Numbered from the stretch's first letter, positions 1 through 8,883 are shown. The stretch is DNA of 64,000 nucleotides from JACDAL01 sp963849115 (GCA_963849115.1 CAWKGK010000009.1:558001-622000); one strand, 5' to 3'. The notes: generated from the sequence alone by a model not told the origin. Program-made: numbers and translations.

Positions 1-1
1 G

Positions 2-223
2 CTGACGCGCGATACCGAGGCGACCGCGGAGGTCATTGTGTCGAGAAACCTGGTGTTCGACGCCGCTTCGGGCTTCGAGTACAACAACAGCCCTGTTGAG
101 GAGGCTTCGATGATCACAGTCCTATTCAAAGCGCGCGCCGCGGGATCTCTGGCGGGCGAAAGGACGGTTACGACGAGGGTACGGCTGCGCAATCAGAGCT
201 TCGAGAACGATGGTCTCTCTTAG
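2..223 (+). CDS. Type IV pilin-like/PilW-like protein, C-terminal fragment
   Basis: The open frame enters from the left edge and stops at 223, giving about 73 residues. The tail ends in a strand-rich run finishing TRVRLRNQS, which resembles the last beta strands of PilW-like or prepilin-type minor pilin proteins; the N-terminal methylation helix would lie outside the window. It overlaps the next gene, a PilX-like protein, by 14 bp, so both probably belong to one minor-pilin operon. The assignment rests mainly on that neighbour. An internal ATG at 110 is unlikely to be the true start because the frame is coding-like back to the edge. Confidence 0.5.
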   Translation: MTRDTEATAEVIVSRNLVFDAASGFEYNNSPVEEASMITVLFKARAAGSLAGERTVTTRVRLRNQSFENDGLS

Positions 224-1658
224 GTCCGTGCGCAGGACTCGATTCCTGCTGGGAGACGAGCGGGGCATGGCGTTGATCATGGTGATCGGAACGGCCAGCG
301 TGCTCGCCATCATTACCGGAGTCATCGCGGTGCAGAGCGTCTCGAACCTGAGACAGGCAGGAAACGAGCGTACCTACGAACGCTCGCTGCACGTCGCCGA
401 CGCCGGCGTCGACCACATGCTGTTTTTGATCAAGCAGGAGAAGCAAGAGAACCATGCCGAGCTCAGCACGGGCGAGCCCACGCCCGGCACATTCGCTTCC
501 GTCCAACTCGAACGTGAGTGGGTGCTAGAGCAGGCCGACGCGGCCATCGATCCCCTCCAGGGAGGCGACCCCGACCGACTGGTCACGACGCGCGAGGGCG
601 ACTGGATCTCCATGCGGCCCTGACGGGGTGCGCCTCATCTACTCGGTGGGCTATGTGCCCAGTTACGACGCGCCACGCAAGGTTCGAGTGGTGCGGGCCG
701 AGTACGACTTCGCGCCGTTCACCCCCAACACTGCGATCCTGACCGACGGCAACCTTGTGCTCAACGGGAACGTAGGGGTCGGGGGCTCAGTCCCCAACGC
801 GCACGGCAACGGCGACGTCGAAGTCAGGGGCTCGGTGGACGTCGACGGCTTCGTATCGTCCAGCGGGGAGCTTTCCACAACGGGATCTCCCCACTTCGGG
901 GACCCCGACAACAGTGGCTCGGGGCGGCCTGTAATCGAGGTGCCCGATATCGATCCGCGCGACAGCTACTCGATGAGCGAGTACGACCTCTGCCCCGACG
1001 GGAGCGTGCGGACCGGCCCCAACTTCGACGCGGGGGGCTGGACGTGAACGGGGCCCTCGCGGTGGCCAACTCCACTACGACACCCTGCACCGGCAGTGTG
1101 CTCGCCCTCGATGGATTCCGGGGCTGGGAAAAGCAGGGCGACGACCCCTCCGGCGAGGGCGCGCAGTGGCGCTACACCGGCACCGGCACCGATCACGGCG
1201 TCTACTACATTTATCTCGGCAGCGCCCGCATCGCCGGAAACCCCGGCTCGGACGTGAGTCCCTGGGAGGTAACGATCTTTGCCGAGGCGTCCGGCTCGGG
1301 CACCGAGGAGCCGGACTGCCCCCACGTGGGCGGCGACATCGATGTCAGCGGGGGAGCCACCACGGTCTTCCACGACAAGGCCCAGGGCCTCGGCTTCATC
1401 GCCGGCCGCGATCTCGAGATGTCGGGAAACCCGGGGAGCGGCTTCAACTTCGTCGGCGTCCACGCCGCCCACGAGCAATTCGATCTTTCGGGAAACCCTT
1501 CCTTGGAGGGCGCCGTCATTGCCGAGGACGCCTGTGACACCCCGGGCTCTCCCGCCGGTCCGGACTCGGAGATCTCAGGCAGCGTCACCATCACCTACAG
1601 CGGTGCCTCCGTACCCCTCGGGAACAACATCCGCACGACCCTGTGGCTCGAGATCTAG
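210..1658 (+). pseudogene. PilX-like minor pilin protein, split by two frameshifts
   Basis: Three open segments (210-623, 628-1047, 1044-1658) read as one protein of about 480 residues. The N-terminus has a charged leader (DERG), then a hydrophobic helix (ALIMVIGTASVLAIITGVIA) and an alpha-helical spine, as in PilX N-terminal domain proteins that help assemble type IV pili. The rest is Gly/Asn/Ser-rich with repeated SGN and LSG turns, suggesting a beta-helix-like surface domain. Frame 0 passes to frame 1 at the CCC run 618-620 (one base too many) and back to frame 0 at the G6 run 1032-1037 (one base missing). Whether these are real mutations or sequencing errors cannot be told here. Probably cotranscribed with the pilin-like gene upstream. 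Confidence 0.65.
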
Positions 1659-1663
1659 AACCT

Positions 1664-1716
1664 GCGCCGAGTGGTCGGCAGATGTCGGATAGCACCATTT
1701 CACGACCACTCGGCGC
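1664..1716. repeat. Dispersed palindromic element, copy 1 (candidate bidirectional terminator)
   Basis: A perfect 14-bp inverted repeat: the left arm at 1664-1677 (GCGCCGAGTGGTCG) pairs with 1703-1716, with a 25-base loop. It lies between two convergent genes and its right arm encodes the last residues of the LD-carboxypeptidase. A second element at 61989-62037 shares the arm core and part of the loop (CCTGC, CGAGTGGTC, AGATG), so this is a repeat family rather than a chance hairpin. Confidence 0.7.
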
Positions 1717-2677
1717 GACGGGTTTCTAGCGCAGGCTCGTCGAGGGACAGCGTGCGCGCATCGGCGTCGAGTGTGACCGCGGCCCCCAACGGCGTTGTCA
1801 CCAGGTGTTTTCCGTGGCCCAGGGGCAGGCCGTAGAGAACGGGCACCTGCAGCGGTTCGAGATAACGCTCGAGCACGTCTTCTATCGACAACATCTGCGG
1901 GAAATCGGCTGCGTTCTCCTTCCAGTCGCAATCGACCAGCTCGCCAACCACCACGCCGACGACGTCTTTCAGCATGCCCGCCTGGGTCATCTGGTTGAGG
2001 ATTCCGTCGATGTACCACGCAGGCGCATGGACGTCCTCGAAGAAGAAGATCCTGCCGCCGAGGTCGATCTGCCATGGAGTACCGATGGTTTGGCCCAACA
2101 ACCACAGGCACCCTCCCACCATCTCTGCCGAGACGCGGCCGCCGGACAACGCGCGCAGATAGTCATCGTCGGGACGACGCGGCACCACCCCCAATGAATC
2201 TGTCGAAGTGAGGGCGCGTAGCAAGTGCTGCTGCACGAACTTGCGTTGGTCGCGGTCGCGATCGGAGTCGTCGACGCCCGCCAGCCCGGGCCCGTAGAAG
2301 GTGACGAGCCCGATGTGGTGACGGATGGCGGTGTGCAGCGCAGTGATGTCGGAGTAGCCGACGAAAGGCTTCGGGTTGTTGGCGATGACGTCGAAGTCGA
2401 GATGGGGGATGATCTGCGCCGCCCCGTAGCCTCCCTGCAAGCATTGCACGACGTCGACATCGTCGTCCGCGAACATCGTCATCATATCCGTGGCACGGGC
2501 CGCGGGATCGCCGGCGGCCCAACCGTCGCGTGCATAGATTCCCGGCGCCGTCTTGACTCGGTAACCCTGCGCCTCCCACCACTCGACACCGCGCAACACG
2601 TCGGAGCGATTGTGGTAGGGCGAAGCCGGAGCGGGCACGCCGATGGTCCCCCCCGGCGGCAAGGGCGCAGCCTTCAA
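1700..2677 (-). CDS. LD-carboxypeptidase / MccF-like peptidase (S66 family)
   Basis: This 325-residue protein matches the serine peptidase family S66, whose members remove the terminal D-Ala from muropeptide tetrapeptides (LdcA) or cleave acyl-sulfamoyl adenylates (MccF). The nucleophile elbow VGYSDITALH is near residue 109, the glutamate sits in FFEDVHAPAW near 215, and the histidine in LPLGHGKH near 285, so the Ser-Glu-His triad is complete. The N-terminus IGVPAPASPY also fits the family. There is no signal peptide, so it acts in the cytoplasm. Its ATG overlaps the stop of the creatininase-like gene by 4 bp, so the two are probably cotranslated. Peptidoglycan recycling is the default reading. 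Confidence 0.88.
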   Translation of the reverse strand: MKAAPLPPGGTIGVPAPASPYHNRSDVLRGVEWWEAQGYRVKTAPGIYARDGWAAGDPAARATDMMTMFADDDVDVVQCLQGGYGAAQIIPHLDFDVIANNPKPFVGYSDITALHTAIRHHIGLVTFYGPGLAGVDDSDRDRDQRKFVQQHLLRALTSTDSLGVVPRRPDDDYLRALSGGRVSAEMVGGCLWLLGQTIGTPWQIDLGGRIFFFEDVHAPAWYIDGILNQMTQAGMLKDVVGVVVGELVDCDWKENAADFPQMLSIEDVLERYLEPLQVPVLYGLPLGHGKHLVTTPLGAAVTLDADARTLSLDEPALETRRAEWS

Positions 2678-3480
2678 TGCCTATCTTTTCTATCTGGCAA
2701 GGGAACCGAGGAGAGCTCCCTTACGAAAGCGCACAGCTCGTCGACCGCAGCTTCGAACAGAACTCGCCCCTTCTCTGCAGTCGCCTTCGTAGCGTCTCCT
2801 TGCACTCCCGAAGTTGAGAACGAGGACCACCACGGCATCAGCTTCAGCGGACCGTCGGACCAGTCCATCCACGCGTGCTCGGTCTCCGGATAGCCTCGCT
2901 CGTCGACCGCCTTCTCCATGTCGACGGCTTCGGGGTCGAGATGCAGGTACATCGAAGTCTCGAGCTCGCATGCGTGCGCCATCCCGCCGCGCGACGAGGA
3001 CCGAGTCTGCTCGATTACGCCGGCGCTGGCGGGAGTCGTCAGGTAGAAGGTGGCAGCTACGAGCGAGTGCGGGTGCTCGATAACCGCGAGGCGCGCCGCC
3101 ATCTCGACGAGGTTCTGGTTCGAGCCGTGCCCATTGACGAGGAGCACACGGTCGAAGCCGTGCCGCAAGAGCGAGGTGGCGATGTCGGTGCAGTAGCGGC
3201 AGAAGACATCCCAGGTGATGGTGACGGTGCCGGGAAAGTCCATGTGGTGAGGCGAGTAGCCGTGAACGACCGGTGGCAGCAGCACTGTCTCATCCGCGAG
3301 CCTGGTGGCGCCGGCGCGGCAGATCGCCTCGACGATCTTGACGTCCGTGTCGATGGGGAGGTGGGGGCCGTGGTCCTCGAGCGTCCCTATGGGGACGATC
3401 GGGATGCGAGCCTCGGCCGCCGCCCGTTTGACCTCGGGCCAGCTCAAGCGTCCGTACTCGAGGGGCTCAGTCCACACCAT
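2674..3480 (-). CDS. Creatininase-family metal-dependent amidohydrolase
   Basis: The 268-residue product carries the creatininase metal-site motif GTLEDHGPHLPIDTD near residue 35, followed by VNGHGSNQN near 120 and the acidic HACELETS near 175, which together bind the two metal ions. The family hydrolyses creatinine or other cyclic amides, and includes MftE of mycofactocin and riboflavin-pathway enzymes, so the substrate is open. The ATG at 3480 is preferred over an upstream one at 3726 because similarity to the family begins only here, with WTEPLEYGRLSWPEV. It precedes and overlaps the S66 peptidase gene. No other mycofactocin gene is near, which argues against MftE. Confidence 0.85.
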   Translation of the reverse strand: MVWTEPLEYGRLSWPEVKRAAAEARIPIVPIGTLEDHGPHLPIDTDVKIVEAICRAGATRLADETVLLPPVVHGYSPHHMDFPGTVTITWDVFCRYCTDIATSLLRHGFDRVLLVNGHGSNQNLVEMAARLAVIEHPHSLVAATFYLTTPASAGVIEQTRSSSRGGMAHACELETSMYLHLDPEAVDMEKAVDERGYPETEHAWMDWSDGPLKLMPWWSSFSTSGVQGDATKATAEKGRVLFEAAVDELCAFVRELSSVPLPDRKDRH

Positions 3481-3809
3481 GTGAGCACTATCCCGCGCCG
3501 CAGGGCTCCGGAGGCGGCTTTCGAGCGAGGCGACGAACTTGATGGCCTCCTGAGTTATTGGACCAAGGCAACCGGTTCCCCAGTCCGGACAGTCGGGCTT
3601 TGGGACGAAAACGTCCGTATAGGACGTTCGTGTACCGAAGCTGCCGTGGCGGCGAGCCACCCCGGCCCCGCACCTCCGGCCCCCCGCACGCCCGGTCCCG
3701 TACTCCCCAGCGCCCGGACCTCGCACGCCGCGAAACCGGCTCGAGGATGGGCTAGAATCACCCTCCCGTAACTACAGCGACGAAATCTTGCCCCCAAATC
3801 CTCCGGAGG

Positions 3810-3823
3810 CGAACATGCGTTCG
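3810..3823. promoter_or_regulatory. LexA-binding SOS box of recA
   Basis: CGAACATGCGTTCG matches the Gram-positive/actinobacterial LexA operator CGAAC-N4-GTTCG at every conserved position. It lies about 95 bases before the recA start and immediately before a TACAAT that could be the -10 element, so LexA binding would block RNA polymerase. Confidence 0.9.
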
Positions 3824-3824
3824 A

Positions 3825-3830
3825 TACAAT
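3825..3830 (+). promoter_or_regulatory. Candidate -10 element of the recA promoter
   Basis: TACAAT lies one base after the SOS box and about 88 bases before the recA GTG. A clear -35 element was not seen at the usual spacing. Confidence 0.45.
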
Positions 3831-3917
3831 CCGGAAAGGAGTTGTCACACCCCCTCACTAGGTTGAGCGTCGACGGATAAGCCGACTGGCCCGAAGGCCA
3901 GAAAGGAAGGCAGCTCG

Positions 3918-5024
3918 GTGGCGAGCAAGGATCGCGGCACATTGGAACGCAGCGTGGCAAGGAACGGCCGGCAGACCCAGGGCCGGGACGAGATCGTGGC
4001 CATGACGATGTCCCAGATCGAGAAACAGCACGGCAAGGGCTCGATAATGCGCTTGGGCGAGATGGGGCCGCAGGCGGGCGTAGAGGTCATCTCGACCGGC
4101 TCGATGGCCATGGACCTCGCCCTCGGCGTGGGCGGGCTCCCCCGGGGCCGCATCGTCGAGATTTACGGGCCCGAGGGCTCGGGCAAGACGACCGTCAGCC
4201 TTCACGTCATAGCCGAGGCCCAAAAGGCCGGGGGCCTGGTGGCGTTCGTCGACGCCGAGCATGCCCTCGACCCTTCCTACGCCAAGGCGCTGGGGGTAAA
4301 TATCGACGAGCTGCTGGTGTCTCAGCCCGACACCGGCGAGCAAGCGCTCGAGATCGTCGACACGCTGACCCGCTCAGGGGCGATGGACGTCGTCGTGATC
4401 GACTCGGTGGCGGCGCTGGTCCCCCGGGCGGAGCTCGAGGGCGAGATGGGGGACACCCACGTCGGGCTCCAGGCGCGACTCATGTCGCAGGCGCTGCGCA
4501 AGCTCACCGGCAATGTCAGCCGGACCCGGACTGTGCTGATTTTCATCAATCAAATCCGCGAAAAAATTGGCGTCATGTTTGGTTCAAATGAGACGACCCC
4601 TGGGGGCCGGGCGCTCAAGTTCTCCTCCTCGGTCCGCCTCGACGTCCGCCGCATCGACTCCCTCAAGGAGGGGGCCGAAATCGTCGGCTCGAGAGTGCGG
4701 GTCAAGGTCGTCAAGAACAAGGTCAGCGCTCCATTCAAGAAGGCCGAGTTCGACATCCAGTACGGCAGTGGAATCTCCAAGGAGGGCAGCCTCCTCGACG
4801 TCGCCATCGAGCACGGATTCGTGCGCAAATCGGGGGCGTGGTTCATCTACGGCGAGGACCAGCTGGGGCAGGGGCGGGAGAACGCCAAGTCCTTCCTGGC
4901 CGAGAACCCCGACATCGCCACCGAGATCGAGCTCAAGATCAAGGACAAGCTCGGTCTACTGGAAGGGGCCGACCCGGCCGACCCAGTCGCCGATTCCCAG
5001 CCCACCGATGCGCCCCCGGTGTGA
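3918..5024 (+). CDS. recA: Recombinase RecA
   Basis: RecA forms ATP-dependent filaments on single-stranded DNA, drives strand exchange and triggers LexA self-cleavage. The 368-residue product has the Walker A motif GPEGSGKTT at 84-92, the VVVIDSVAALVPRAE Walker B region, the L2 loop around FGSNETTPGGRAL, and an acidic C-terminal tail. The GTG start is supported by AAGGAAGG about eight bases upstream. It gives an N-terminal extension some 15-20 residues longer than usual (rich in Arg and Gln); an internal start is possible but no better ribosome site is visible. recX overlaps the stop by 4 bp. An SOS box lies upstream. Confidence 0.98.
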   Translation: MASKDRGTLERSVARNGRQTQGRDEIVAMTMSQIEKQHGKGSIMRLGEMGPQAGVEVISTGSMAMDLALGVGGLPRGRIVEIYGPEGSGKTTVSLHVIAEAQKAGGLVAFVDAEHALDPSYAKALGVNIDELLVSQPDTGEQALEIVDTLTRSGAMDVVVIDSVAALVPRAELEGEMGDTHVGLQARLMSQALRKLTGNVSRTRTVLIFINQIREKIGVMFGSNETTPGGRALKFSSSVRLDVRRIDSLKEGAEIVGSRVRVKVVKNKVSAPFKKAEFDIQYGSGISKEGSLLDVAIEHGFVRKSGAWFIYGEDQLGQGRENAKSFLAENPDIATEIELKIKDKLGLLEGADPADPVADSQPTDAPPV

Positions 5025-5524
5025 AGACATCTAGCGCGGCGGCGCCGGCCGGCGCCGCCGTTAGCCAGGACGTCATGGTTGCGGCCGGCCGCTTGCTGAC
5101 GCGGCGCGGCTACTTCGTGCACGAGCTTCGCAAGCGGCTGCTTAGGGCCGGCCACGTCGCAGACGAGGTTGAGGCGGTGCTGGAGCGCCTCAGGACCCTC
5201 GAGCTTCTCGACGACGCCGCGCTGGCGTGCTCCTGGATCGAGGAACGCACGCGAACCAAGCCCCGGTCTCAACATGCGTTGCGTCGGGAGCTCGAAGACA
5301 GGGGCGTGGACCCCGAGGTCGTGGACCAGGCACTGATGTCCTGCGCCCCGGACGAGGTCGCTCAGGCCCGGGCCCTGGCGACCGCGGCGGTGGGTCGCAT
5401 GGCGGGGCTTCCTCTGGAGGTCCAGGCCCGGCGTCTGCGTGGACGCCTGCTGGGCCGTGGCTTCGAGACCGAAATTGTGACCGAGGCGGTCCGGGCCGTC
5501 TTACCTCCCGAAGGGTGGGATTGA
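5021..5524 (+). CDS. recX: Regulatory protein RecX
   Basis: RecX caps and limits RecA filaments. The 167-residue product is helix-rich with three repeated units; typical RecX segments are visible, such as LLTRRGYFVHELRKRLLRAG near 30 and RLRGRLLGRGFETEIVTEAV near 140. The GTG start overlaps the recA stop (GTGA), indicating translational coupling and shared SOS control. The alternative long frame starting inside recA is not credible. The N-terminal 20 residues are Ala-rich and probably disordered. Confidence 0.93.
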   Translation: MKTSSAAAPAGAAVSQDVMVAAGRLLTRRGYFVHELRKRLLRAGHVADEVEAVLERLRTLELLDDAALACSWIEERTRTKPRSQHALRRELEDRGVDPEVVDQALMSCAPDEVAQARALATAAVGRMAGLPLEVQARRLRGRLLGRGFETEIVTEAVRAVLPPEGWD

Positions 5525-5562
5525 CCCTTAGGGTTGGCCGGACGACGCCGGGGCGATCCCCA

Positions 5563-5580
5563 GCAGGGGCCGGCCCCTGC
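5563..5580. terminator. Perfect 18-bp palindrome after recX (candidate terminator)
   Basis: GCAGGGGCCGGCCCCTGC is fully self-complementary and lies 39 bases after the recX stop. Read as RNA it forms a strong stem but has almost no loop and no U tract, so it could equally be a protein-binding site. Confidence 0.4.
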
Positions 5581-5775
5581 CTTGTCAGATAGTCGCAACA
5601 CAAAAAACGGTCCCTCGACTCGCCCCGCCACGACCTGCCTGCGGATCTTCGTTTGTGGTGTACATGAGTTCGCTGGGTGCGTACGATGGGGGAGAACGAT
5701 TATTTGCTGTTATCTACCAGAACTGGTGCGAACGAAGCGAGCGATCGAACTTGACACCGCACGAACACACCGCTG

Positions 5776-5794
5776 CCCACCCACTTTGGGTGGG
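5776..5794. other. Short hairpin upstream of rny
   Basis: CCCACCCA (5776-5783) pairs with TGGGTGGG (5787-5794) around a 3-base loop. It lies about 150 bases before rny and could sit in the rny leader RNA. Function not known. Confidence 0.35.
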
Positions 5795-5941
5795 TACTGA
5801 ACGGTTGAATCGCCGGCGGGGACCGGCCTCTAAGACGCGTCCTTAACCCCTGCGTCCTAGTTCAATCAGCTCGTACCGCTCGCACCTGGGGAGCGCGGCC
5901 CGGGAGGGTCGGCGCGCCCCGGCTCATGAAAGGAGCGAGCG

Positions 5942-7474
5942 ATGGACATCCTTATCGGTGTCGTCGTCGGGCTCCTCCTGGGTGCAGGCGGTGGCTACTT
6001 CTATCGCAAGGCGAGCGCCGAGAAGGCGCTCGGATCGGCCGAGCTCCAGGCTCAGACGATCATTGCCGGGGCGCAGAAGGAAGCCGAGCATGCACGCCGG
6101 GAGGCGTTGGTGGAGGCGAAGGACGAGGTCTTCCGGATGCGCTCGGAGGCCGACTCAGAACTCAAGCGACAGAGATCCGACTTCGAACAGAAGGAAGAGC
6201 GGCTGTCGCGCCGGGAGGGCACCCTCGATCAACGGGCCGACACACTCGACCGCAAGGAAACCGCGATCGAAGGCAAGGAAGTGGAGCTCAAGGAACGACA
6301 CCACTCTTTGGAGGAGCTGCAGGAGAAGGCTCGTTCCGAGCTCCAGCGTGTCGCCGCGATGACTCAGGAGGAGGCCCGTGGCCGGGTCATCGAGGACATC
6401 GAAGGGCAGGCCAAGCGGGACGCGATGGTGATCGTGAGAGACATCGAGGCGCAGGCGAGGGAGGAAGGGGAGCGCCGGGCCCGCAAGATCATCGCGATCT
6501 GCATGCAGCGGATCGCCTCCGAGCTGACCAGCGAGGCGACGGTGACCACAGTGACCCTGCCTTCAGAGGACATGAAGGGTCGCATTATCGGGCGCGAGGG
6601 CCGCAATATCAGGGCCTTCGAGGCGGCAACCGGGACCAACATCATCATCGATGACACCCCCGAGGCTGTGGTCCTGTCCTGTTTCGACCCCATCCGACGG
6701 GAGATGGCCCGGCTCACCCTCGAGAAGCTGGTCGGGGACGGGCGGATCCAGCCCGCCCGCATCGAAGAGATGCATGACAAGTCCAAGGCCGAGGTCGAGC
6801 GTGAAATCCGCGAGGGCGGCGAATGGGCGGTCCTCGAGACAGGGATCACCGACATGCATCCCGAGCTGGTGAGGGTACTCGGCCGCCTCAAGTTCAGGAC
6901 CTCCTATGGGCAAAATGTCCTGCGCCACGTGGTCGAGGCCTCTCATGTGGCGGGCATGATCGCCGCCGAGCTCGGTACCGACGTGGCGCTCGCGCGGCGG
7001 TGCACGCTCCTTCACGACATCGGCAAGGCCGTCACACATGAGGTCGAGGGCTCTCACGCGCTCATCGGAGCGGAGATCGCCCGGCGCTTGGGTGAGTCGG
7101 GCGAGGTCAATCACGCCATCGAGGCTCACCACAACGAGGTCGAGCAGCGCACGATCGAAGCGGTCATCACCCAGGTCGCCGACGCCATCTCAGGGGCTCG
7201 TCCCGGGGCGCGCCGGGAAACGCTTGAAACCTATGTGAAACGACTCGAACGCCTCGAGCAGATCGCCATGGAGTTCGAGGGCGTGGACAAGGTCTATGCG
7301 ATGCAGGCCGGAAGAGAAGTTCGGGTCATGGTGAAGCCGGGCTCGGTAGACGACCTCCAGGCGGAGGTCATCGCTCGCGACATCGCCAAGAAGGTCCAGG
7401 AGGAGTTGCAGTATCCGGGCCAGATCCGAATCACCGTTATCCGCGAGCTACGCTCGTCCGCCTACGCGAAGTAG
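5942..7474 (+). CDS. rny: Ribonuclease Y
   Basis: RNase Y is a membrane-anchored endoribonuclease that starts mRNA decay. The 510-residue product has the full order: N-terminal membrane helix (residues 1-22), a long charged coiled coil (about 25-165), a KH RNA-binding domain with IIGREGRNIRAFE near 218, and an HD domain with TLLHDIGKAVTHEVEGSHA near 360, which binds the catalytic metals. Length equals the family norm. A ribosome site AAAGGAGCGAGCG precedes the ATG. It stands between recX and miaB, its usual place in actinobacteria. Confidence 0.97.
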   Translation: MDILIGVVVGLLLGAGGGYFYRKASAEKALGSAELQAQTIIAGAQKEAEHARREALVEAKDEVFRMRSEADSELKRQRSDFEQKEERLSRREGTLDQRADTLDRKETAIEGKEVELKERHHSLEELQEKARSELQRVAAMTQEEARGRVIEDIEGQAKRDAMVIVRDIEAQAREEGERRARKIIAICMQRIASELTSEATVTTVTLPSEDMKGRIIGREGRNIRAFEAATGTNIIIDDTPEAVVLSCFDPIRREMARLTLEKLVGDGRIQPARIEEMHDKSKAEVEREIREGGEWAVLETGITDMHPELVRVLGRLKFRTSYGQNVLRHVVEASHVAGMIAAELGTDVALARRCTLLHDIGKAVTHEVEGSHALIGAEIARRLGESGEVNHAIEAHHNEVEQRTIEAVITQVADAISGARPGARRETLETYVKRLERLEQIAMEFEGVDKVYAMQAGREVRVMVKPGSVDDLQAEVIARDIAKKVQEELQYPGQIRITVIRELRSSAYAK

Positions 7475-7487
7475 TCTCTAGACACAC

Positions 7488-8873
7488 ATGGCTGCAAACA
7501 AGGGCGACACGGCCGCAGCGCAAGCCACCTACTACATCCGGACGTTTGGCTGCCAGATGAACGAGCACGACTCCGAGCGCATGGCGGGGATGCTCGAGCG
7601 CGAGGGATATGTGCAGGCGTCCGGCCCCGGAGACGCTTCGGTGGTGCTGTTCAACACCTGCTGCATCCGGGAGAACGCGGATCAACGCCTTTACGGCAAC
7701 CTCGGCCATCTGAAATCCGTAAAGGACAGAAGGCCCGAACTGCGGATCGTGGTCGGAGGTTGCCTTGCGCAAAAAGACAAGGAGCTGATCCAGCGGCGCG
7801 CGCCCTACGTCGACGTTGTCCTCGGCACCCACAATCTTGCAAGCCTCCCGCGCTTGTTGCGGGACTCCAAAGAGGGACCTTCGTTCGAGATTCTAGAGCA
7901 GACTGAGGTATTTCCTTCGGCATTGCCGACTCGCCGCTTCTCTCCATGGCATGCGTGGGTGTCGATATCGATCGGTTGCAACAACTCCTGCACCTTCTGC
8001 ATCGTTCCGGCCGTTAGAGGCAAGGAGATCTCCCGCCGCACAGGCGACATTGCCAGCGAAGTCGAAGCCCTGGTTGCAGACGGCGTCATCGAGGTGACGC
8101 TGTTGGGCCAGAACGTCAACTCGTACGGCCGCGATCTCGACGGCACACCGTTGTTCGCAAAGCTCTTGCGCGTGTTGGACGATATCGAAGGCCTCGAAAG
8201 AATTCGCTTCACGAGCCCTCACCCCAAGGACTTCAAGGCAGATACGGTTGCAGCGATGGCCGAGTGCGAACGCGTTTGTGAGCACATCCACCTGCCGCTG
8301 CAGTCGGGATCAGACTCGTGCCTGAGGCGCATGAAACGCGCCTATACACGGGCAAAGTTTCTCGACAAGGTCGACATGGTGCGGGCCGCCATCCCCGACG
8401 TCGCCATCACAACCGACATCATCGTGGGCTTTCCGGGAGAGACGGAGGCAGAGTTCGAAGACACGCTCTCGTTGGTCGCACGGGCGCGCTTCGATCAGGC
8501 CTACACGTTCCAGTACTCCCCCCGGCCAATGACCGCGGCCGCCGAGATGCCCGGGCACCTCCCCAAAGAGATCGTGCAGGAACGCTTCGAACGGCTTGTC
8601 GCGCTGCAGGAGGAGATTTCGGCGGAGCGCAACGAGCGCATGGTGGGCCGCGTCGAGGAGGTGGTCGTCGAAGGGCCCAGCAAGCGCGACCCCTCGCAGA
8701 AGAACGGACGCACTCGTACCAACAAACTTGTGATCTTCCCTGCCGAGGACATCTGTGAGGGGTCCCGCCGCAGCGTCCGGGTGACGGGAGCGCGCGCACA
8801 CCACCTCAAGGGCGAGCTCGTCTCCCACCCCCCTCTGCGCTTGCCCATGCTTCGGGCCTCTGCGCGCGCGTGA
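7488..8873 (+). CDS. miaB: tRNA-2-methylthio-N6-dimethylallyladenosine synthase MiaB
   Basis: MiaB is a radical-SAM enzyme that adds a methylthio group at C2 of i6A37 in tRNAs, using the product of MiaA encoded close downstream. The 461-residue protein has the MTTase domain cysteines (FGCQMNEHDSE, NTCCIREN, GGCLAQKD), the radical-SAM CxxxCxxC (GCNNSCTFCIVP, near residue 164) and a C-terminal TRAM domain. The ribosome site before the ATG is weak. Two 4Fe-4S clusters are expected. Confidence 0.96.
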   Translation: MAANKGDTAAAQATYYIRTFGCQMNEHDSERMAGMLEREGYVQASGPGDASVVLFNTCCIRENADQRLYGNLGHLKSVKDRRPELRIVVGGCLAQKDKELIQRRAPYVDVVLGTHNLASLPRLLRDSKEGPSFEILEQTEVFPSALPTRRFSPWHAWVSISIGCNNSCTFCIVPAVRGKEISRRTGDIASEVEALVADGVIEVTLLGQNVNSYGRDLDGTPLFAKLLRVLDDIEGLERIRFTSPHPKDFKADTVAAMAECERVCEHIHLPLQSGSDSCLRRMKRAYTRAKFLDKVDMVRAAIPDVAITTDIIVGFPGETEAEFEDTLSLVARARFDQAYTFQYSPRPMTAAAEMPGHLPKEIVQERFERLVALQEEISAERNERMVGRVEEVVVEGPSKRDPSQKNGRTRTNKLVIFPAEDICEGSRRSVRVTGARAHHLKGELVSHPPLRLPMLRASARA

Positions 8874-8883
8874 GCGGGGGCCG

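Larger units (their letters stand above)
3481..3917. other. Intergenic region between creatininase-like gene and recA
   Basis: About 440 bases separate the divergent genes. The right half holds the recA control region with a LexA box and a nearby TACAAT. The left half is GC-rich and shows no convincing reading frame or RNA. An antisense frame runs across it but follows no coding pattern. Confidence 0.6.
5525..5941. other. Intergenic region between recX and rny
   Basis: About 417 bases without a convincing gene. It holds a perfect 18-bp palindrome just after recX and a short hairpin at 5776-5794. A GTG-started 63-codon frame (5655-5846) spans part of it, but its composition is mixed and it has no ribosome site. 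A ribosome site for rny (GAAAGGAGCGAGCG) lies at the end. Confidence 0.55.

Noticed and set aside
621..623. TGA stops in the PilX-like gene as possible recoding (selenocysteine or Trp)
   Set aside because: The reading frame changes at these points, so a base insertion or loss explains them; no SECIS-like structure was seen and TGA ends many genes here.
2875..3771. 298-codon plus-strand frame across the creatininase-like gene and upstream region
   Set aside because: It mirrors a gene with clear metal-site motifs and has no protein-like features of its own.
5655..5846. 63-codon GTG frame between recX and rny
   Set aside because: No ribosome site and mixed codon use. The region looks like leader or regulatory sequence.
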